Source: Nocardiopsis gilva YIM 90087 (GTDB taxonomy: Bacteria > Actinomycetota > Actinomycetes > Streptosporangiales > Streptosporangiaceae). Taken from it: a DNA stretch of 64,000 nucleotides. Both the position numbers and the translations under genes were made by a program. The first letter of the stretch is position 1. Each line of letters starts with the position of its first letter. The stretch covers positions 4,278,001 to 4,342,000 of the forward strand of contig NZ_CP022753.1 of NCBI RefSeq assembly GCF_002263495.1. The letters are read 5' to 3'. The notes below the pieces were generated by a model. It made no database searches. It was not told the origin of the DNA and saw only the letters and a program-made list of their open reading frames with translations. This document shows positions 12,299-21,643 of this stretch, piece by piece.

Positions 12299-12362
12299 CG
12301 TTGATCTCGGGGATATCGACCGAATACTCGCCGGTACAAGGTCGATATCCCCGAGATCAACG
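12299..12362. repeat. Long inverted repeat, member 1 of a palindromic repeat family
   Basis: Two perfect 23-bp arms, 12299-12321 and 12340-12362, flank 18 bases. The outer 12 bp are CGTTGATCTCGG, the next nine are GGATATCGA, then CC, and the loop opens with GAATACT. The same outer block and the same CCGAATACT occur in the element at 42789-42860, whose intervening nine bases differ but are also fully paired. It lies just beyond the yebC terminator hairpin. Confidence 0.85.
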
Positions 12363-12366
12363 GGAA

Positions 12367-12404
12367 CGCCGCGGGCCCCGCTGTTTCCAGCGGGGCCCGC
12401 GGCG
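12367..12404 (-). terminator. Hairpin terminator of yebC
   Basis: Perfect 17-bp stem (CGCCGCGGGCCCCGCTG and complement) with loop TTTC, ending 20 bases after the yebC stop on the minus strand. Only four bases separate it from the inverted-repeat element at 12299-12362. Confidence 0.85.
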
Positions 12405-12424
12405 GAAGTGCGCGTAAGGCGCCG

Positions 12425-13174
12425 TCAGCCGATCTTCTCCATGATCTCGTCCGGGATGTCGGCGTTGGTGAACACGTTCTGTACGTCGTCGGAGTCCTCA
12501 AGGGCGTCGACGACGCGCATCACCTTCTTGGCGTCGTCCTCGCCGAGGGGCACCTCCATGCTCGGCAGGAACGAGGTCTCGGCCGACTCGTAGTCGATAC
12601 CGGCCTCCTGCAGCGCCGTGCGGACGTCCACCAGGTCGGTGGCCTCGCAGACGACCTCGAAGGACTCGCCCAGGTCGTTGACGTCCTCGGCACCCGCCTC
12701 CAGCACCGCGAGCGTGACGTCGTCCTCGGTGGTGCCCTCCTTGGAGACGATCACCACACCCTTGCGGCTGAACAGGTAGGACACCGAACCGGCGTCGGCC
12801 ATCGAGCCGCCGTTGCGGGTGACCGCCACGCGCACCTCGGAGGCCGCGCGGTTGCGGTTGTCGGTGAGGCACTCGACGAGCAGCGCCACGCCGCCGGGGG
12901 CGTAGCCCTCGTACATAATGGTTTCCCAGGTGGCCCCGCCGGCCTCCTCACCGGAGCCGCGCTTGCGGGCGCGCTCGATGTTGTCCAGCGGAACCGAGTT
13001 CTTCTTCGCCTTCTGGATGGCGTCGAACAGCGTCGGGTTGCCATCCGGGTCGCCACCACCAGTGCGCGCGGCCACCTCGACGTTCTTGACCAGCTTGGCG
13101 AAGAGCTTGCCTCGCTTGGCGTCGATGACGGCTTTCTTGTGCTTCGTGGTGGCCCACTTGGAGTGGCCGCTCAT
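12425..13174 (-). CDS. yebC: YebC/PmpR-family translation or transcription factor
   Basis: A 249-residue protein of the YebC/TACO1 family, which has been reported both as a DNA-binding regulator and as a factor easing translation of difficult proline stretches. The signature N-terminus [20 protein letters not shown] is followed by the three usual alpha/beta domains ([38 protein letters not shown], and an acidic C-terminus). Full length. Its ATG overlaps the pdxT stop by four bases (ATGA), so the two are translationally coupled. It is followed by a strong terminator. Confidence 0.95.
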   Translation of the reverse strand: MSGHSKWATTKHKKAVIDAKRGKLFAKLVKNVEVAARTGGGDPDGNPTLFDAIQKAKKNSVPLDNIERARKRGSGEEAGGATWETIMYEGYAPGGVALLVECLTDNRNRAASEVRVAVTRNGGSMADAGSVSYLFSRKGVVIVSKEGTTEDDVTLAVLEAGAEDVNDLGESFEVVCEATDLVDVRTALQEAGIDYESAETSFLPSMEVPLGEDDAKKVMRVVDALEDSDDVQNVFTNADIPDEIMEKIG

Positions 13175-13779
13175 GCGTTTCCTTTCACCATGTCGACGAA
13201 GAGCCGGTGGATACGCGCGTCCCCGGTGAGTTCGGGATGAAATGAGGTGGCCAGCAGAGCCCCCTGCCGTACCGCGACGATCCTACCGGCCCGTTCTCCG
13301 CGGGTGACCTGGCCGATCACGTCGACGTCGGCGCCGACCGACTCGACCCAGGGCGCGCGGATGAACACCGCGTCCAGCGGTCCTCCGTCGACCCCCTCGA
13401 TCTCGATCGGCGACTCGAAGGACTCGGTCTGCCGGCCGAAGGCGTTGCGCCGCACCGTCATGTCGATCCCGCCGACGGTCTCCTGGTCCGCGGCACCGTC
13501 CAGGATGTGGTCGGCCAGCAGGATCATCCCCGCGCACGTGCCGTAGGCGGGCAGCCCCTCGTGGATGCGCTTGCGCATCGGTTCCATCAGCTCGTAGCGC
13601 ACCGCGAGCTTGGACATCGTGGTCGACTCGCCACCGGGGAGGACCAGGCCGTCGACCTCGTCGAGTTCCTCGGGACGCAGGACCGGGCGCGCGGGAACGC
13701 CGAGTCCTTCGAGGACACGCAGGTGTTCGGCGGTGTCGCCCTGGAGGGCGAGGACCCCGATGGTGGGTGTGGCGGACAA
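13171..13779 (-). CDS. pdxT: Pyridoxal 5'-phosphate synthase glutaminase PdxT
   Basis: A 202-residue class I glutamine amidotransferase that feeds ammonia to PdxS for vitamin B6 synthesis. The nucleophile cysteine is in [12 protein letters not shown], preceded by the oxyanion segment [12 protein letters not shown]. The catalytic His-Glu pair is in SFHPELTGD near the C-terminus. Start ATG at 13779; its stop overlaps yebC. pdxS lies 266 bp upstream in the same direction; that gap holds no gene, only a small inverted repeat near 13975. Confidence 0.96.
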   Translation of the reverse strand: MSATPTIGVLALQGDTAEHLRVLEGLGVPARPVLRPEELDEVDGLVLPGGESTTMSKLAVRYELMEPMRKRIHEGLPAYGTCAGMILLADHILDGAADQETVGGIDMTVRRNAFGRQTESFESPIEIEGVDGGPLDAVFIRAPWVESVGADVDVIGQVTRGERAGRIVAVRQGALLATSFHPELTGDARIHRLFVDMVKGNA

Positions 13780-14045
13780 CGAACTACCTCGCTCGAGATT
13801 CGCGGTGCTGGGGCGTGGGCCGGGTCGCGCTGTGTCCGGCTGCCCAATTCACCAGCCTAGGTGCTCTGGCAATCCGGACACGACACGCGGCGGCCGGGCT
13901 GAAGGCGCCGATCCGGCCGCCGGATCGTGGACCTGGAGACGCAGACACGACCGGACGCGCCGACCGAAAGCGACCGTCGTCGACGGTCAGCCTCGGTGCG
14001 GCGCGCCCGGGTACGCCGACGGGGAAACGACGAAACGACGACCGG

Positions 14046-14957
14046 CTACCAGCCGCGCCCGGCGTAGCGCTGGGTCTCGTCGAGCTCGTCGAGGTTGATG
14101 CCGACCATGGCGTCGCCCAGGCCGCGGGAGACCTTGGCAATGACCTCGGGGTCGTTGTAGTGCAGGGTGGCCTGCACGATGGCGTCGGCGCGCTTGGCCG
14201 GGTCGCCCGACTTGAAGATGCCGGAGCCGACGAAGACGCTCTCGGCGCCGAGCTGGCGCATCAGGGCCGCGTCGGCCGGGGTGGCGACGCCGCCGGCGGA
14301 GAACAGCGGGACCGGGAGCTTGCCCAGGCGCGCGACCTCCTTGACGATGTCGTACGGCGCGCGCATCTCCTTGGCCGCACCGAAGAGCTCGGCTTCGTCG
14401 AGGGTGCCCAGGCGCTTGATCTCGGAGCGGATCGACCGCATGTGCCGGGTGGCCTCGACGACGTTGCCGGTCCCGGCCTCGCCCTTGGAGCGGATCATGG
14501 CCGCGCCCTCGGCGATCCGGCGCAGGGCCTCACCGATGTTGGTGGCGCCGCAGACGAACGGAACGGTGAAGGCCCACTTGTCGATGTGGTGGGCCTCGTC
14601 GGCCGGGGTGAGCACCTCCGACTCGTCGATGAAGTCGACACCGAGGAACTGCAGGACCTGCGCCTCGACGAAGTGGCCGATGCGGGCCTTGGCCATGACC
14701 GGGATGGAGACGGCCTCGACGATGCCGTCGATCATGTCCGGGTCGGACATCCGGGCCACTCCGCCGTCCTTGCGGATGTCGGCGGGGACGCGCTCCAGGG
14801 CCATGACCGCGACGGCACCGGCGTCCTCGGCGATCCTGGCCTGCTCCGGAGTGACCACGTCCATGATCACGCCGTTCTTGAGCTGCTCTGCCATGCCGCG
14901 CTTGACGCGGGTGGTACCCACGGTGCTCTCGGTCGAGTTCTCAACGGTGTTGGCCAC
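14046..14957 (-). CDS. pdxS: Pyridoxal 5'-phosphate synthase lyase PdxS
   Basis: A 303-residue TIM-barrel subunit that condenses ribose 5-phosphate, glyceraldehyde 3-phosphate and ammonia to PLP, working with PdxT in a 12+12 complex. Highly conserved segments are [19 protein letters not shown], the active-site stretch [14 protein letters not shown], the phosphate loop [14 protein letters not shown], and [19 protein letters not shown]. The start is GTG at 14957 with GGGAG nine bases upstream. Full length. Confidence 0.97.
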   Translation of the reverse strand: MANTVENSTESTVGTTRVKRGMAEQLKNGVIMDVVTPEQARIAEDAGAVAVMALERVPADIRKDGGVARMSDPDMIDGIVEAVSIPVMAKARIGHFVEAQVLQFLGVDFIDESEVLTPADEAHHIDKWAFTVPFVCGATNIGEALRRIAEGAAMIRSKGEAGTGNVVEATRHMRSIRSEIKRLGTLDEAELFGAAKEMRAPYDIVKEVARLGKLPVPLFSAGGVATPADAALMRQLGAESVFVGSGIFKSGDPAKRADAIVQATLHYNDPEVIAKVSRGLGDAMVGINLDELDETQRYAGRGW

Positions 14958-15147
14958 GGTGGCGGACTCCCAAGTTCTTCAGCGGAGAGGGGATTACCCG
15001 CCCGCGATGCGTCGAGGTTGGTCCGCATCCGGGCTTCTTCACTCTCCATACTAGATCCTCTCCTCCCCACCTTTCTCAGGACATTTCGGTGCCTTTCGCC
15101 TACGCGGCTCGACACTCTGTCCTCCTCCGCTGCCCCGTTGCCGTCCC

Positions 15148-15702
15148 TCAGTCCCGGCTACCCCAGGCCGGAGGCTCGTCGTCCATCTCGAAGAACTCCG
15201 GCATGGGCGCGTGCCCGGCCAGCCGGAAGACGGTGACCAGACGGCTGGAGCGGGCCTCGCGGATGCTCGCGACGCCGTCGTTGTAGAAGCGCCGCGCCAG
15301 GTGCACGCGCTTGGCCGCGGCCTCGACCTCGGCCAGCAGGTCGTCACCGGCGGGGTCGCGGACCGCCGCCATTGCCTCGGTGAAACCGGGCTGGTCCACC
15401 ACCGCGCGCAGCGCCCGCGACAGGTTGCTCTCGGCCATCTCCCGCGCGGCGCGGTCGGTGGCCCGGCGCGCCTTGCCCGCGGCGTCGGCCAACAGCACCG
15501 CGGAGGCCGGCTCCAGTTCGGCCGCGGAGGCGAGCTCCAGGACGACGGCGCCGCGTCGTTCCAGCGCGGCGTCCAGGGCCGCCTGCGCCGTCTCCACGCG
15601 GGTGTGCAGCCGGTCCAGCCGGCCGGCCCGCCAGGACATGTAGAAGCCCGACAGCACCAGCAGCGCGAAGACCGCGGACACGGCGGCCAGCAGCTCGGCC
15701 AT
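15148..15702 (-). CDS. LemA-like single-pass membrane protein
   Basis: A 184-residue protein with an N-terminal membrane anchor (residues ~4-24, LLAAVSAVFALLVLSGFYMS) and a long helical extramembrane domain. It shares the LemA pattern: LDRLHTRVETAQAALDAALERR near the start and the characteristic AARRFYNDGVASIREA near residue 138. LemA proteins are of unknown function. Its start has GGAGG nine bases upstream and lies four bases after the pimA stop, so it is co-transcribed with the phosphatidylinositol mannoside genes. This assignment rests on motif and layout. Confidence 0.68.
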   Translation of the reverse strand: MAELLAAVSAVFALLVLSGFYMSWRAGRLDRLHTRVETAQAALDAALERRGAVVLELASAAELEPASAVLLADAAGKARRATDRAAREMAESNLSRALRAVVDQPGFTEAMAAVRDPAGDDLLAEVEAAAKRVHLARRFYNDGVASIREARSSRLVTVFRLAGHAPMPEFFEMDDEPPAWGSRD

Positions 15703-15706
15703 CCGC

Positions 15707-16852
15707 CTATGCCTCCTCTCGCCGTCCCGCCGTCACCGGCCCGACCGCGGCACCGGCCAGGACGGTCTCATAGACCCGCAGCACGTCCTCGGTGACCGTG
15801 CGCCAGTCGTATCCGCGCACCGCGGCGCGCGCCGACGCCGACAGGGCGCGGCGGCGCGACGGCGAGTCGAGCAGCTCGGCGGCGCCTCCGGCCAGGGCGG
15901 CGGAGTCGCCGACGGCGAACAGGCGGCCCGCCTCGCCGCCGCGCAGGACGTGCCGGAACGCGGGGATGTCGCTGGCCAGGATGGCGGCTCCGGCCGACAT
16001 CGCCTCGGTGAGCACGATGCCGAAGCTCTCCCCGCCCAGGTTGGGGGCGCAGAACAGGTCGACCGAGTGGTAGGCGCGGACCTTGTCCTCGTCGTCGACG
16101 CGTCCGAGCATCTCCACCCGGTCGCGCAGGTCCACCGGGACGCGGCTGAGCGCCTCGCCGGCGTCGCCGGGTCCGGCGACGAGCAGGCGCAGCCCCGCAC
16201 GTTCGCGCCCCAGGGAGGTGAACGCGTCCAGCAGCACACCCAGTCCCTTGCGCGGCTCGTCCAGGCGGCCCACGAAGCCGATCGCGCCGCCCGCGCCGGG
16301 CCAGCCGTCCAGCGGCTCGGCCTTCTCGAAGCGCTGCACCGCGACCCCGTTGGGGATGAGGACCGCGTCGCCGCCGAGGTGCCCGACGAGTGTTTTCCGG
16401 GCGGCTTCCGACACGGCGATCCGGCCGCTGATCTTCTCCAGGGCGGTGCGCAGCGCGGCGGCCGACACCGACATCGCGCGCGAGCGGGGGTTGGAGGTGT
16501 GGAACGTGGCGACGATCGGGCCGTCGGCCACCCAGCAGGCCAGCAGGGACAGGCTGGGGGCGGCGGGTTCGTGGACGTGCAGGAGGTCGAACTCGCCGTC
16601 GCGGATCCAGCGCCGCACGCGGGCCGCGACCCGGAAGCCGAACGCGAGTCGCGCCACCGACCCGTTGTAGGGCACGGGGACGGCGCGTCCGGCGGGGACG
16701 ATGTGGGCGGGAAGTTCGGTGTCGGAGTCGCACGGGGCCAGGACGGAGACCTCGTGGCCGAGCTCCATGAGGGCTTCGGCGAGGTCGCCCACGTGCTGCT
16801 GGACGCCCCCGGGGACGTCCCACGTGTAGGGACAGACCAGGCCTACGCGCAT
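15707..16852 (-). CDS. pimA: Phosphatidyl-myo-inositol mannosyltransferase PimA
   Basis: A 381-residue GT4-family GT-B glycosyltransferase that transfers the first mannose from GDP-mannose to phosphatidylinositol at the inner face of the membrane. MRVGLVCPYTWDVPGGVQQH matches the PimA N-terminus. The C-terminal Rossmann half has GFVGRLDEPRKGLGVLLDAF and the nucleotide-sugar motif ESFGIVLTEAMSAGAAILAS. The start at 16852 has GGAGG ten bases upstream inside the preceding gene and lies four bases after its stop. It belongs to a pgsA-acyltransferase-pimA set, as in mycobacteria and streptomycetes. Confidence 0.93.
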   Translation of the reverse strand: MRVGLVCPYTWDVPGGVQQHVGDLAEALMELGHEVSVLAPCDSDTELPAHIVPAGRAVPVPYNGSVARLAFGFRVAARVRRWIRDGEFDLLHVHEPAAPSLSLLACWVADGPIVATFHTSNPRSRAMSVSAAALRTALEKISGRIAVSEAARKTLVGHLGGDAVLIPNGVAVQRFEKAEPLDGWPGAGGAIGFVGRLDEPRKGLGVLLDAFTSLGRERAGLRLLVAGPGDAGEALSRVPVDLRDRVEMLGRVDDEDKVRAYHSVDLFCAPNLGGESFGIVLTEAMSAGAAILASDIPAFRHVLRGGEAGRLFAVGDSAALAGGAAELLDSPSRRRALSASARAAVRGYDWRTVTEDVLRVYETVLAGAAVGPVTAGRREEA

Positions 16853-16856
16853 CCCG

Positions 16857-17888
16857 TCACCGCCTCCGGCCGACGTCGTCATCGCGCGGCGGGGCCGGAT
16901 CCGCCGACACGTCGGGGGCTGCTTCCACGGTAGTCCCGGAGAGCCCCGCACGCCCGGCAGCCGGGCCGGTGTCGGGCGAGTCGAAGGGAATCGGGTGCGC
17001 GCCGGACAGGTCCGCGGTGAACACGCGCTGCAACATGTGCCAGTTCTCCGGGTGCTCGGCGATCGCGCCCTCGAACTCCTCGGCAAGCCGCTGCGTCAGC
17101 GCACGGACCTTGGACTCGCGGTTGCCCTCCACGGGCTGGGGGATCTCGTCATGGATGTGGATGAGCATGGCATCGTCCTCGTACCACAGGGACACCGGCA
17201 GCAGCGCGGCACCGGTGCGCTCGGCCAGGGCGGCCGGGCCGACGGGCATGCGCGCGGGCTCGCCGAAGAAGTCGACCTCGACCCCGTTACGTGTAAGGTC
17301 GCGGTCGGCGAGCAGGCAGACCAGGCGACCGTCGCGCAGCCGCCGGGCGAGCGTGCCGAAGGTGTCGCCGTCGCCGCCGGTGAGCGGCAGCACCTCGATG
17401 CCGATGCTGGCGCGGAACGCCATGAAGCGCTGGAAGAGGCGTTCCGGGCGGACGCGCTGGGCGACGGTGGTGGGCCGGATGCCATACATCGCGATCCACG
17501 CCCCGGCGAGATCGTAGTTGGCCATGTGCGGCAGCGCCCCGACGACGCCCCGGCCACGGCCGAGGTTCTCCTCGACCTTCTCGATACCGGTCACGTGCAC
17601 GCGCCCCATGACCTGTTCCCGGGGCATCGCCGGAAGGCGGAACATCTCGTAGTAGTAGCGCATGTAGGAGCGCATGGTCGCGCGCGAGAGCGCGCGCAGC
17701 TGGGACAGGGTGATGTACGGTCCAGCGACCCGCCGCAGGTTGGCCTCCAGCTGCTGGACACCGGCGACCCGCTTGCGCCAGGCACGGTCGGCGATCCGGT
17801 CGAACACGTGCCGTCCGGCCCCCTCGGGCACCTTGCGGATCAGTGCCCAGGCCGCGGTGAATGCCGCCGCGGAGGTCCGTTCATCCAT
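16857..17888 (-). CDS. Phosphatidylinositol mannoside acyltransferase (LpxL/HtrB family)
   Basis: A 343-residue membrane-associated acyltransferase, probably the PatA-type enzyme that acylates the mannose of PIM. The catalytic region contains GVVGALPHMANYDLAGAW, where the conserved H-x4-D is HMANYD, and later LLADRDLTRNGVEVDFFG and EHPENWHMLQRVF, all typical of the family. The last ~40 residues are a disordered Pro/Asp/Arg tail. The function is supported by its position directly upstream of pimA and downstream of the phosphatidyltransferase gene. Confidence 0.9.
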   Translation of the reverse strand: MDERTSAAAFTAAWALIRKVPEGAGRHVFDRIADRAWRKRVAGVQQLEANLRRVAGPYITLSQLRALSRATMRSYMRYYYEMFRLPAMPREQVMGRVHVTGIEKVEENLGRGRGVVGALPHMANYDLAGAWIAMYGIRPTTVAQRVRPERLFQRFMAFRASIGIEVLPLTGGDGDTFGTLARRLRDGRLVCLLADRDLTRNGVEVDFFGEPARMPVGPAALAERTGAALLPVSLWYEDDAMLIHIHDEIPQPVEGNRESKVRALTQRLAEEFEGAIAEHPENWHMLQRVFTADLSGAHPIPFDSPDTGPAAGRAGLSGTTVEAAPDVSADPAPPRDDDVGRRR

Positions 17889-18013
17889 CGCCCGTCTCTG
17901 CCTCTTCCCTCGTCATGGGTGGTGGTGAATGCCGCGCCATCCTCGCCCCCTCCGGGAACAGCTTCAGGGACGCGCCGCACCGCTGGTGAAAGCTCAGTCG
18001 TCGGGGGGCTGGG

Positions 18014-18646
18014 TCAGGCGTTCTCGGAGTCGCCCGCGTGCTGGCGCGGCGCGGTCAGCCTGGCCCGTGTCTCGACCAGGCGCTGGGCGATGGTCACCGC
18101 GCTGAGCGCGGCCAGCACCCACAGGCCGCCCGCCAGGACATAGGGGACGCCCAGGCCGCCCAGGCCGGCGGCGACGAGAACGAGGATGAGGCGCTCCGTG
18201 CGCTCGGCGATGCCCACGTCGCAGTTGGCGCCCAGCCCTTCGGCCCGGGCCTTGATGTAGGAGACGCCGAACCCGGCGATCATGCAGAACAGGGTCAGCC
18301 CGGCCAGGACCGGGTCCTTGCCCTCGCCGATGAACCACCACAGCAGTCCGGCGAAGATCGCGGCGTCGGACAGCCGGTCCAGCGTGGAGTCGAGGAAGGC
18401 CCCCCACTTGCTGTCGGCGCCCGTGGAGCGCGCCACGGCACCGTCCAACATGTCGAACAGCACGAACACCGTGACGACGATTGTGCCGACGTAGAGCTCG
18501 CCGCGCGGGTAGAAGTACATCGAGCTCGCGACGACACCGATCGCCCCGATGATGGTGACCGTGTTGGGGGTGAGGCCGATGCGTGCGAGCCCCTGCCCCA
18601 CGGGGCGGGTGACTCGGGCGACGGCAGGACGCAGGATTCGCAGCAT
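18014..18646 (-). CDS. pgsA: CDP-alcohol phosphatidyltransferase (phosphatidylinositol phosphate synthase type)
   Basis: A 210-residue integral membrane enzyme that joins CDP-diacylglycerol to an inositol phosphate, supplying the lipid for PIM synthesis. The complete CDP-OH-P motif D-x2-DG-x2-AR-x8-G-x3-D-x3-D is present: DMLDGAVARSTGADSKWGAF runs into LDSTLDR. About five to six membrane helices surround it. ATG 18646 (MLRILRPAVARVTRPVGQ) is chosen because homology begins there. The inositol specificity comes from gene context (acyltransferase and pimA downstream), not from a residue I can point to. Confidence 0.88.
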   Translation of the reverse strand: MLRILRPAVARVTRPVGQGLARIGLTPNTVTIIGAIGVVASSMYFYPRGELYVGTIVVTVFVLFDMLDGAVARSTGADSKWGAFLDSTLDRLSDAAIFAGLLWWFIGEGKDPVLAGLTLFCMIAGFGVSYIKARAEGLGANCDVGIAERTERLILVLVAAGLGGLGVPYVLAGGLWVLAALSAVTIAQRLVETRARLTAPRQHAGDSENA

Positions 18647-18725
18647 GACTTCTCTAGATCCTAGAGCGGATGGTCCGTGACACGCGGGGTGCGCCACGCT
18701 CACCGTGGGGTGCGCGTGTCTCCCC

Positions 18726-19100
18726 TCACTCGGGCGGACGGATCCGGCAGGCGGCGGTCCCACCCGGCATCCGGTGGCGGTTGGCCGCCACCCAGCGGTA
18801 GGCGATGGCGCCCACCGCACGCAGCGGGCCGGTCCGCAGCAGGAGGCCGAGCGGTCGCCACACGCGCCGCGGCGACGCGAGCAGGAGCACGGCGACGGCG
18901 TCGATGCCGCCCCACACGCGGCGCCCGTCGGGGTGCAGCACCAGGATCTCGCTCTGGGCGCGGCTCGCCAGCTCATCGCTGAGGCCGCCGTCCTGAAAGG
19001 GCACGGCCACGATGTCGGGAACCACGTGACGCAGCGCGAACTCCACGCACGAGCTGCAGAAGGCGCAGTCGCCGTCGAAAACCAGCACCGGTGTGGACAT
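18726..19100 (-). CDS. DCC-family thiol-disulfide oxidoreductase-like protein (DUF393)
   Basis: A 124-residue thioredoxin-like protein with the hallmark DGDCAFCSSCVEF at residues 9-21, giving the DxxCxxC pattern of DUF393. A beta segment (EILVLHPDGRRVWGGIDAV) and a C-terminal hydrophobic/basic helix (LRAVGAIAYRWVAANRHRMPG) follow. The substrate is unknown. It lies 25 bp after the HIT gene and upstream of pgsA in the same direction. Confidence 0.85.
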   Translation of the reverse strand: MSTPVLVFDGDCAFCSSCVEFALRHVVPDIVAVPFQDGGLSDELASRAQSEILVLHPDGRRVWGGIDAVAVLLLASPRRVWRPLGLLLRTGPLRAVGAIAYRWVAANRHRMPGGTAACRIRPPE

Positions 19101-19125
19101 GCCGCCTCCGTCGTCCGACCGTCTC

Positions 19126-19677
19126 TTAGTGTTCTGGCCAGTGCTCGGCCAGTGCCGCGCGGGTCTGGGCCAGCATCTCCGGCAGCACCTTGGTCTGGCC
19201 GATCACCGGCATGAAGTTGGTGTCGCCTCCCCAGCGGGGAACGATGTGCTGGTGCAGATGCGCGGCGATGCCCGCGCCCGCGGGCGTGCCGAGGTTCATC
19301 CCCACGTTGAACCCCTGCGGTCCGGCGGACCGGCGCAGTGCGGTGATGCCGTCCTGGGTCATCGCGGCGAGTTCGGCGGTCTCGGCCTCGTCCAGCTCGG
19401 TGTAGTCGGCGACGTGCCGGTAGGGGCAGATCATCAGGTGCCCGCTGTTGTAGGGGTACAGGTTGAGCACCGCGAACGTGGTCTTCCCGCGGGCCACGAC
19501 GAGGCCTTCCTCGTCCGGCAGCCCCGGCGCGCGGCAGAACGGGCAGCCGTCACCGGCGGCCGACGTCTTGGGCTTGTCGCCCTTGATGTAGGCCATGCGG
19601 TGCGGTGTCCACAGGCGCTGGAAGCCGTCGGGATCCACGGCGCCGCCCGAGACGTCCTCCCGCTCCGACCCGCTCAT
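19126..19677 (-). CDS. HIT-domain nucleotide hydrolase/phosphorylase
   Basis: A 183-residue histidine-triad protein. The triad is HLHQHIVPRW near residue 142, and an N-terminal CPFCRAP could be half of a metal site. The length and the neighbours (pgsA, acyltransferase, pimA) match the actinobacterial HIT protein corresponding to Rv2613c, described as an AP4A phosphorylase in mycobacteria. In relatives thrS precedes it; here the upstream neighbour is a DUF885 gene. That the present protein has the same substrate is inference. Confidence 0.9.
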   Translation of the reverse strand: MSGSEREDVSGGAVDPDGFQRLWTPHRMAYIKGDKPKTSAAGDGCPFCRAPGLPDEEGLVVARGKTTFAVLNLYPYNSGHLMICPYRHVADYTELDEAETAELAAMTQDGITALRRSAGPQGFNVGMNLGTPAGAGIAAHLHQHIVPRWGGDTNFMPVIGQTKVLPEMLAQTRAALAEHWPEH

Positions 19678-19800
19678 CGCCCGCTCACCCCATCGAATTC
19701 GCTCATGCCGTCATTCTCCCGCTGCTTGGCGGTTTCCAGCATAGGAGGCCCCCGCTGCCCCATGCGCCACAGGAGGCCACGGTTCCGCCACGGTTGACGG

Positions 19801-21504
19801 TCACGCGCCCAGGAGGGTGCGCAGATGGCGCGGGGAAGGAGAGCCGTGGGCGAGCATCGCGTCGTGGATCTCCCGCGGATCGGCGCCGGGGCTCGCCTCC
19901 TTAAGGTCCCGGGCGAGGTCGGCGACCTCGCGATAGCCCACGTAGTAGGTGGACAGCTGGGCGCTGGTGAGCTGGGCCCGGCGCCACTTGCCGGCGGCCT
20001 CGCCCTCCTCCTGGTGGCCGCGCTCGGTGAGCAGCGCCATGGCCTCGGACTCGGTGAGCCCGAGCGCGTGGGTGCGCACGTCGAGGATCGCGTTGATGAT
20101 CATCCGCAGCCGCATCTTGAGCTGGATCAGCCGCAGCGCGAGGTTGTCCCGCTCGGCGCCCTCGGCCCAGCCGTGCCCGGCCAGGACCTCCTCGGTGTAG
20201 ACGGCCCAGCCCTCGACGAACGTGCCGCTCATCAGGGCGCGACGGATACGGGTGCCGCCCTCGTATCCGGCGGCGTGCGCCAGCTGCAGGGCGTGGCCGG
20301 GAACGCCCTCGTGCACCATGAGGTTGCGCAGCATGGTGGCGTTGTACTCGCGGTAGAAGGAGTCCTGCCGCTCGGTCGTCCAGTCGGCGGGCGGGGGCGC
20401 GACGGCGATGAGCGTCGGCTCGCCCGTGGTCGGCGACAGCGGGCCGGGCGGGTCGCAGTAGGCGACGGCCACGCCGCGCCGGGACTCCGGCATGGTGATG
20501 ACCTTCACCGGGTGGTCGGGGATCGAGGCGAGGTCGATCTCGCGCATCCGGCCGAGCAGGTGGTCGAAGGCCTCCTCGGCCAGTGGCCGGATGGTGTCGG
20601 CGCTGGTCGCGGTCGCGGCGGCGATCCGGTCGAGCACCGCGCGGACCTGCCCCTGGTAGCGAGGCGTGCCGTCGTACTCGGCCGCGGCCTCGGCGATCTC
20701 CTCCTCGGTGGCCAGCAGATCGCTCTCGGCGCGGGTCAGCAGCGCCTCGCGGGAGATCTCGGAGTCGAGGGTGTACCAGAGCTGTGCGGCGTAGGCGCGC
20801 TCGCCGAGCCGGGGGTCGGCGGTGGCCCCGTCGAGGCGCGTGCGGAGCCAGTCGATGTGCTCGCGCACGGCGGCCACGGCCCGCTCGCGCGCGGCGCCGA
20901 CCTGCGCCCGGAGGGCAGGGGCGTCGTCCAACAACGCGTCGACCTCGCGGCCGAGCATCGCCACCGCGCCCTCGGCCTGGGCGATGGCGGTCTCCACGTG
21001 GACGCGCGGCATGCCGGGGCCGCCGTCCAGGCGGGTGCGCGCGGTCGCGAGGAAGTCGGGCACGGCGTCGCAGCGCGTGGCCAGCGCCGTCAGCCGCTCC
21101 TCCAGCGGCTGCGAGGAGCGGACGATGAGCCCGTAGAGGGCGTCGCCCGGCAGCTGGAGGAGGGGGTCCCAGGTGTGCGGCCGCAGCTCGGTGAGCCGCC
21201 ACAGGTCGGCGGAGACGCGGTTGCGCAGCATCTCCAGGTCCACCCGGTCGGCGGCGGGCAGCAGCAGGTCGTCGATCTCGTCGAGCGCGCCGAGGGCGTC
21301 GCCCAGCATCCCCGCGCGGCGCGCGTCGGCGTCGGCGGAGTGGTCGGTGAGCCGGTCGGCGAACCGGTGGTCGCCCAGTTCGCTCGCCCATTCGGGGGAC
21401 TCGGCGAGCAGCGCGTCCAGCACGCGCTCCCCGACGTCGTGAAACCGGTCGGTCATGGCATTGGCGCCGGGGTCGGGCTGCCCCTGCGGAACGTTCTCAG
21501 TCAT
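19801..21504 (-). CDS. DUF885 family putative zinc metallopeptidase
   Basis: A 567-residue, mostly helical, soluble protein. The C-terminal half has MVHEGVPGHALQ, an HExxH-like variant (HEGVPGH), followed about 40 residues later by GTFVEGWAVYTEEVL, which supplies the third ligand in this family. There is no signal peptide, so it is probably cytoplasmic. Physiological substrate unknown. Start ATG 21504; an in-frame ATG 16 codons later is also possible. It is divergent from the cyclase-like gene. Confidence 0.85.
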   Translation of the reverse strand: MTENVPQGQPDPGANAMTDRFHDVGERVLDALLAESPEWASELGDHRFADRLTDHSADADARRAGMLGDALGALDEIDDLLLPAADRVDLEMLRNRVSADLWRLTELRPHTWDPLLQLPGDALYGLIVRSSQPLEERLTALATRCDAVPDFLATARTRLDGGPGMPRVHVETAIAQAEGAVAMLGREVDALLDDAPALRAQVGAARERAVAAVREHIDWLRTRLDGATADPRLGERAYAAQLWYTLDSEISREALLTRAESDLLATEEEIAEAAAEYDGTPRYQGQVRAVLDRIAAATATSADTIRPLAEEAFDHLLGRMREIDLASIPDHPVKVITMPESRRGVAVAYCDPPGPLSPTTGEPTLIAVAPPPADWTTERQDSFYREYNATMLRNLMVHEGVPGHALQLAHAAGYEGGTRIRRALMSGTFVEGWAVYTEEVLAGHGWAEGAERDNLALRLIQLKMRLRMIINAILDVRTHALGLTESEAMALLTERGHQEEGEAAGKWRRAQLTSAQLSTYYVGYREVADLARDLKEASPGADPREIHDAMLAHGSPSPRHLRTLLGA

Positions 21505-21643
21505 CGCCGTTCATCCTGCCCTGTCCGGGGGCGCGTCGCACATCCCCAGGTTGGTCCGCCCACGTTGGTCCGCCCACGTTAGTCTGCTACGCCGGAGGAG
21601 GGCCCGACCGGCGGGTGAAGGGGAGAAAAAGGAAAGGCGTGTC